This document shows, piece after piece, positions 15,501 through 24,500 of a stretch of 46,437 nucleotides of DNA. Location of the stretch: positions 1 to 46,437 of the IMG/VR virus record IMGVR_UViG_3300031884_000041; one strand, written 5' to 3'. Within the stretch, counting starts at the first letter, position 1, and every line of letters starts with the position of its first letter. This stretch comes from a virus. Position numbers and translations under genes: made by a program. The notes below the pieces were generated by a model that saw nothing but the letters and a program-made list of their open reading frames with translations, had not been told where the DNA came from and searched no databases.

Positions 15501-18500
15501 TTATTCCTGGTGTAAGTCGAACAACAGATTATACTATTAGTGAAGTAAACAGTATTCTCGAAAAAGAATTTTTACAATGGACTAATCTTTATAGATTTGA
15601 TTACAGTACAAATAGTACTGTAACAGAAGATATCTTCACATATAATTTTTCTAGCGCAGTAGATACAAATACTGGATTGATTATGCCAGGTGGCTGGAGA
15701 GCCATTTACAAATTATATTACGATACAGATCGTCCTCACGAAGCACCTTGGGAAATGTTAGGATTCCAAGATATGCCTGATTGGTGGGAAGAGATGTATG
15801 GCCCAGCACCATATACTAACGGTAACTTAAATCTTTGGGAAGATCTTGCCGCAGGTAAAATTAATGGTGCTGTAAATCCTTTATATGTAAGACCAAATCT
15901 TTTAAAATATATTCCTGTAGACGAATCTGGAAACTTATTAGACCCAATCGCCGCAGGCATGGCAATGCGATTGAACCCGCTTCGAACAACAGATCCATGG
16001 ACCTTTGGAGATATGGGTCCTGTAGAAACTGCTTGGAGACGTAGTGTACTTTATCCATTTGCGGTATCTATCATGATGTCAGCAACTAAACCTGCTGACT
16101 TCTATTCAAAGTTATTTGATACAAGTAGAATGACAATGAATCTTGCCGGAGAGTATGTTTATAAAGATACTGGCACATTCTTTAGTCCTAATAACTTGTC
16201 AATATACAACGATACATCTTCTGGCTCTCCTGTAATGGCTACAGGATATATGCCAATGGTTGTTGAAATTGGTGTACAAAAAGATAGTTCTTTTATTACA
16301 AATTTAAAGAACGATTTAAATTCTTTAAATTTACAACTGCTTTACAAAGTTGGCGGATTCGTTGAAAAAGATAGTCTTGAAATTATTATTGACAGCGTAA
16401 ACCCAAGTACTTCAAATCCGGGCGTTTCTCTTAACAATGAAGATTATACTATTTTCTTAAATCAAGGTAACCCATTTACAGTTGCTAGTATTTCTGGTCT
16501 AGTTATTCAGAGAACAGAAAGTGGATATATGTTAAAGGGTTATGACAGCGGTCATCCTTACTTTAAAATTTACAATCCTATATTTTCTGCTTTAGGAAGA
16601 ACATTAAATGTTGGAGGTAAAAGTGCTCCATACGTTATATGGACTCCTAGTTCAACGGATATTGATAGACCAACACAAACTGGAACAGCAGTAAATCCTT
16701 CCGGCAATAAATTTTATACAGCAGGAACTTATGTATCTTATAATAACAAGTGGTATATTGTTACAGTAAGCCATACTGCTGGGCCCGCCTTTAATGCTTC
16801 TTATTTCCAACAAATTCCTGTATTGCCGACAATCAATGGCATTACTGTAAATGTTCCTACAGGATACGAGAGTACTGAAACAATTATTCCTTATGGTACA
16901 ACATTCACGGACGAGCAAAGTTTATACAATGTTATTGTAGGTTATGGTGCTTGGCTTGAGGCTCAAGGTTTTATATTTGATGATTATCAAGGAGATATGC
17001 AACAAGTCCTTGATTGGAATTATTCTGCTAAAGAATTTTTATTCTGGTCATTACAAGGCTGGGCCGCTGATAGTTTAATTACAATTAGTCCATTTGCTAA
17101 CACATTAAAATTTTCAAATCCTAACGGAGTTGTCGACAATGTATTAAATGGTTATTATCAATATAGCCTATTAAGAGCAGACGGTACTAGCCTAAGACCT
17201 AATAAAGTAAGTACTCAACGTATTGATAATACTTTTATGATTCAAACATTAGATTCCTTAGAAGGATTATTCTTTGCTGAATTAAATGTTGTACAAAAAG
17301 AACATAACATTATTTTAAACAACAAGAGTTATTTTAATGACATCATATATGATATTGAAACAGGATATCGTCAAGGTCGAATTAAATTAAAAGGATTTAA
17401 AACTTCTGGATGGACCGGAGGAATGCAAAGTCCTGGATTTATATATGATGAAGCAGAAGTTAACAACTGGAGTCAGTACACTGATTATACTGCCGGGGAT
17501 GTTGTTCAATACAACGGAATTTATTACGGTGCTTCAAAAAATATAGACGGTACAAGTACTTTTGCTTTTAGTAGTTGGGATGTATTACCAGGTAAACCTA
17601 CTCCTGGATTATTACCTAACTTTGATTTAAAAGCAAGACAATTTGAAGAATTTTATTCTGTTAACCTTGATGGGTTTGATCCTGATCAACAAAGTCTAGC
17701 ACAGCATTTAATTGGATATCAGCCAAGACCATACCTACAAAATATTTTTAGTGATAACGTAACACAGTATAAATTCTATCAAGGATTTATCAAAGAAAAA
17801 GGTACACGTAATAGTATCAATCGTTTAGACAAGGCTAGTGTGATAAGTCTTGATACAAGCATTGATTATTTCGAAGAATGGGCTTTCCGTATCGGCGCAT
17901 ACGGTTCTTACTCAACCTCACAAGAAATTGAATTCCCATTGAATCAACAAGGGTTCTTAGAAAATCCTCAAATTATTAATTTTGTTAATACTGCTCCGTA
18001 TCAGTCGACTGATTTTATACAATACGTAACTCCTGGAAATCTAGTTATTTCACCTAGTGATTATAATAGTTCTCCGTTTTCTACAATTGATTTTGCTGAT
18101 TTAGATACTAACAAAACACTTCCTGTAGCAGGATATGTTCGTATCGACGATGTAACTGCTACAGCCTATAACAAAAACAGTATTATTGATATTGCTAATA
18201 ATAGATCACTTAATGACGGTGACAGTATCTGGTTAGGATTTAGAGAAGACTCTAGTTGGGATGTATATCGTTATACATTATTATCTTCTAAGATTGTCAA
18301 TGCTGCATTTTTAGTTCCAGGCAGTCAATTAATTGTGACAACTGATTCTGCTCACAATTTACAAGCAGGGGATTTAATTTCTATAAGTCAATTTGGTACA
18401 GAAATTAATGGAGTGTACGCAGTCTTATCAGTTCCTGATTATAATTCTTTTGTTATCAGTACTACGTTAACATTTTTAACAAGTCCTTTTGTTCCAGACA

Positions 18501-21500
18501 CAGGATTGATTTATCAATTTGCTAGTGTTCGTCATGCTACTCCTAACGATGTATCTGCTAACACAGCATTAAATTCTGCGAAATTTGGAGAAAAGATTTG
18601 GGTCGATGATGCTGATGGTCAAGGACATTGGGCAGTATATCAAAAATCAAATGTTTACACATCTCAAAATATTCAAAACATTGAACCTGGAATTTTACTT
18701 CCTGTAAATCAACAATTCGGTGATAAGATTATTACTGATGAAACAGGAAAATATGTATTTGTCGGTTCTCCAAATCATAGAATGTCTGGAGTAAGTAACG
18801 GCCGTGTTCTAGCATATCAGAAAGACGGAACAGGAACTAATCAATTAATTAAATTGTATTCTATTGATTATGTAGAAGCAGGAACAGATCCAAGTACAGC
18901 AACTAATATGTTGTTTGGTTCTAGTCTAGCCTTTGACAATACTGAAAACATTCTAGCAATAGGTGCTCCTGGAACAAATGGAGGCCGAGGTACTGTAAAA
19001 TTTGTACAATTAGATTTTGCTAACAATTCTTTAATTCTAAACAATGCTGTATCAAGTCCTACGCCTACTGCTAATGGACAATTTGGTACTGATATTTTTG
19101 TCAATGATGTTGGAGTTGTTTATGTCGGAGAACCAGGAACGGGTTCAGTATGGATGTCTTCAAATTTTGAATTTGCTCAAAGTAATCCTACGTTCAACAT
19201 GTTCCATACTACAAGTACAGGATTTGGTACAAGTATTTCTGGATCGGCCGACGGAAATTATCTAGTTGTTGGATCACCTAATGAGGATGCTGTGTATGTA
19301 TTCCATGGGGTTAATAATCCTTCTACAATGACAACTTCAACAATATTTGTCAAAGGAATTCCTGGAATGACTACAGGAATAAATTTTGGTTATAAAGTTA
19401 CAATGGATCAAGCAGGTCAAACACTATTTGTTAGTGCGCCGGTTGCTAAGAAAGTTTTTGTATACTCTATTGGAACAAATGGTCTATTTACTAATCCGCC
19501 AACACAGATAATTTCTACACCTTTTGCTAATCAAGATACATTGTTTGGTGTTGATATATCTATCGATCCTGCTAGTGATACACTAGTTGTAAGTAGTAGC
19601 GGTGAAGGAAGAGATACTTTGACATTTGATACATATCAAAATTTATTAGAAAATTCTACATCAACATACGGTACCCCGTATGTAAAAGATCCAACATCTA
19701 CACAAAAAACTTCTACAACTTTCGACGGAAAAACTACAGCATTCTACGGAACTTTTGCTCAAAGCGGAAACGTATATGTTTACAATCGTTTCGGTAATAA
19801 TTTTGTTTTAGGACAAACTGTTGAAGATTCAAACGTAGAAGCATTTGATGCGTTTGGAACTTCTGTAGCATCTTCAAATGGATACATTGTTGTAGGTGCT
19901 CCTGGTACAAATAATAATCCTCAACAAACTGGAAGTATATTTGTATTTGATAGTACAGCAACAACTTCTTGGTCTATTTTAAGACAACAAGTTCCTTTAG
20001 TTGATATGTCAACTATTAATAGAACATATACAATTGATACAGTTAATGATGTTGTACAAGACTATTTAGAAATTATTGATCCTATTAAAGGATTAATTCC
20101 TGGTCTTGCCGATCAAGAGATTAAATTTAAAGCAGTAACCGATCCTGCTGTTTATAGTGTAGGAAATTCTTCAACTGTAGTTGATACCAATTCAAACTGG
20201 TTAGATGAACACCTAGGAGAACTATGGTGGGATTTAAGTACGGTAAAATATGTATGGTATGAGCAAGGAGATTTAGAATTCCGTAGAAACAACTGGAACG
20301 CAACATTCCCTGGATCTACCATTGATGTTTACGAATGGGTTAAATCATCTTATCTTCCAAGTCAGTGGGCTACTCTAGCAGACACAGTCGGTGGCCTTGC
20401 TCAAGGAATCAGCGGACAACCTAAATATCCAGATAATTCTGTTCTTAGTGTAAAACAAGTTTATAGTTCATTAACAAATAGTTTTAGCAACGTTTATTAT
20501 TTCTGGGTTAAAAATAAAACTACATTGCCATCTACTGCTGGTAGAAACATGAGTTCTTTTGATACTTCAAATCTTATTGCTGATCCAAAAGGACAAGGTA
20601 CATTGTATGCTTCATTCATTGATCCTACAGCATTGATGCTAACAAATGTTAAACCTACATTAAGAGACAGTTCTATTGATCTTGTTGTTGAAATGGATAC
20701 AACAAAAAATGATATTAATAAACATACAGAATGGGTGTTGTTCCGCGAGGGCGATGTTAATAGTGCCCCAGACATTGGTACTACACTAGTACAAAAATTA
20801 TTAGATAGTTATATCGGTAGAGATCCTTTAGGAAATCCTGTTCCTGATCCAGCATTACCATCACGTATGAAATATGGTATTGGATTTAGACCACGACAAA
20901 GTATGTTTGTGGATCGTATATCTGCGCTACGTTCGTTGATAGGATATGTTAATTCTCAATTTATAAATTATCAAGTCAATGAAGAACATTACGATTTTAC
21001 TAGATTGTATGCTCAAGAACAGCCTGATGATCAGTCAGCAGGCACATATGATGTTGTAGTTGAAGATAATACCGCATTTGATGCTGTTGTGAATCAATAT
21101 TGGGTACAAGCACAGTTATCAGTTGATCTATTGAACGGAAGAATTAGTAATGTTACTATATCTAATCCTGGATCTGGATACGGAACATTTACCGGCCTAA
21201 CACAAGATGTTAATGGAAATTATATTACATTTAAAGGGCCGACTGTTAGTATCTTAGGTGATGGACAGAATGCTGAAATTCGTACAATCGTTGATGTTAA
21301 CGGAAAAGTTATTGATACAGTTATTGTCAATCCTGGTACTGGTTATAACAATTTAATTGCAACTGTAAGACCTCACGCAGTAATTATAACATTAGACAGT
21401 ACAGTTAATAATCGTTGGAGTTTAAATCAATTTAATTACTCTACAAAACAATTCTTAAGAATTCATACACAAAGTTTTAATGTTACACAGTACTGGAAAT

Positions 21501-24500
21501 ATGTTGATTGGGTAAGTCCTGATTATGTATTACACAGCACTATACAAAAAACTATAGATTATACATATCAACTTCCGATAGTTGATGTTACTGTTGGTTC
21601 ATATGTACGAATTAATAATCCAGGTGACGGCAACTATATAATTCTACAAAAAATATTCCCGGCTCAATATCCTGGAACATTTAACAATGAATACAATTTG
21701 GTCTATAAACAAAACGGAACTTTACAGTTCTTAGATAATTTATGGAGTAATAATAACAACAACTATGGCTTTGATACAGCAAACTGGGATCAAACTCCTT
21801 TCAGTCAAGCAAATGATACTGAAATGGAATATATTGCTAGTGCGTTATTATTTGATTTATTGACTGGTGATTTAGCAATCTATAATAATATTGTATGGTT
21901 TAAGTCTGTTAAGTATGCGTTAGCAGAACAAAAATTCTTAGATTGGGCATTTAAAACAAGTTTCATTTATGTTGTAAACAGCGCAGGATATTTGAATCAA
22001 CCTGCTACCTACAAATTACAAGATACAAGTTATTATGAAAGTTATATTAACGAAACTAAACCTTACCATACAAAGGTAAGAAGTTTCCAAAGCACATATA
22101 CTGCTACTGAACTAACCAGTGCGTATCCAACTGACTTTGATTTGCCTAGTTATTGGAATAGCGCAACAAATAGTTTTGAAACAGTAACTTTTGGTAATCC
22201 ATTATTACTACAACAACCATATATTAATTGGTTAGACAACTATACATATAATGTAAGTGAAATTATTGTCTATGATGGCGGTAGCGGATATCGAACACCT
22301 CCTATCGTTAATCTTGTAAATCAAACAGGTGATCCTGGTAAAGGTGCTACTGCCGAAGCCTATATTGCTTTAGGAAAAGTAACTCAGGTTATTGTTACTA
22401 ATTCTGGTAGTGGATATTTAAGTGCTCCTATTGTAGAATTTGTTGGCGGCGGAAACAATGCGGCAGTTCCAGCGAGAGCAGTTGCTAGAATTCAAAATGG
22501 TAATGTTCGCTCTAATTTAATTCACATTAAATTTGACCGTGTAAGTGGAAGTAATGAAATTGGAGATCAAAGAACTCTTGATACTTTTATTTCCGATGGT
22601 AGCACTAGAGAATATCAATTAACTTGGAGTCCAGAAACTGCTACTTCGACATTTGATGTTGAAATAAATGGTATTATAGTATTGCCTGGAACATATAGTG
22701 TATTGTTCTCGACTGCCATGTATAATGGTTACACTAAAACTTACGCTAAATTGACTTTAGGATCTGTTCCTAACGAAGGCGATGTAATTACTGTATCTTA
22801 TAATAAAAATATTGATTTATATCACGCCGCAGATCGAATTCGTGATTATTATGTTCCGGTCGCCGGCATGCCAGGCAACAGCGCAACCTTGTTAATGGCA
22901 GGGTTAGAGTATCCAGGAACTGTTATCGATACATTACCACTACAAACAAGTGCTGGTTGGGATACTGTAGGTTGGGCATCAAGTGTATGGGATGATTATG
23001 ATGGTGAAACAGGATTATATTCTACTTATGGATCTGATTCTACAACAACATTTACTTTGCCGTTTACTCCATCAGTCGGCGAAAAAATTACAACCTACAT
23101 AACCACAACAACTAATAATAAAATTACAACAGTTAGAATAGATGACCCTCATTATGGTACAACTGCTTCTAAAAATGTTTATGCTACAACATCTACATTT
23201 ATTGGCAATGGTATAACTAGAACAATTAATATTGGAACATTAACTAATGCCGCTACAATTATTGATTTTAGATTATCAAGTAGTGACGGTACTGTAGTTC
23301 CTACTGATTATGACGTAGATAGTATTATTGATAGCGGTGGATGGAACACAAGTTTTGATGCCATTACTGGTATTAATCTCGACGGAGACGGATTAGTAAC
23401 TCCAAATAACAGTTACGGTCCCGAAGAAAATCTTCCAGGTACTGTAAGTGATACATTAGGAATTAGCGTCTACACAAGATCACCTTCAGAAATTCCATTA
23501 GTTACAACTAAAAAATATGTAGTTGATGGTACAACTGAATTTAATTTAGGAACAGTTCCTGCTAATACAGCATCTGTACAAGTCATGTACAATAATGATT
23601 TGTTGACCTACGGTTTAGATTATAATATTGATTATGCTAATCAGGTTATTAATTTGTTAACATCGACTAGTACATCAACAATTTATTACTATGATACCGG
23701 AATTTCTAAACCTAGTTATGAAACAACTACAAACATACCTTTCCAAACTCAAACTGCCCAAGGACCTATTGATTTAGGATTCTCTTGGAATATGTATGGA
23801 ACAGAGTATACGTCAGTTGAAATAGGTGTTAACGGATATATTACTTTTGGTGGTGCTGAAAATGTTTACTCTCCATATGAATTAGGAAGTTTATTTTACC
23901 CTGCTATCTATCCGCAATATACAAATTTATTTGTTGGTTCGGAAACCTATGGTGCAGGAGCAAGCGGACAGCCGTTATCGACTGGCGAAGTTCCGGGCTA
24001 TTTCTATTCAACCGGTGAAGTTAATGATTTTAAATATTGGACCCTACGTTTCCAAGGAACTCATTATACAACCAGAAATAAAACTCCAACAGTTCCTGCT
24101 TATGATTTTGAAGTATCGTTATACACAAACGGTGTTGATCAATATGTTGAAATGATATATGGAGTAGTTGTTCCTTCTACACTACAAGGTATTAATTCTT
24201 CAGATCGTGGAGCAGTTTATGGTATCGCAAACAATGGTACTCCTACTAACCCTGGTGCTAGAGTTGGACCAACTACTGTTACAAATTATTCAAGTCATGT
24301 TTATTATTCAAAAGCAAATGACGGAAATTGGTCTTACCTAGGAACAGGAAGTTTTAATTCTAATAAGATCCGATATCAGTCTAACAAACTAATCAGTCCT
24401 TCAAACACCATAGATTTATTAAGTATTACTACTGTAGGTGTAAGCGGACAAAATATGTTAGACTCTGCGGCTATAGTAGTATCAAGCAATTTAGTATCTA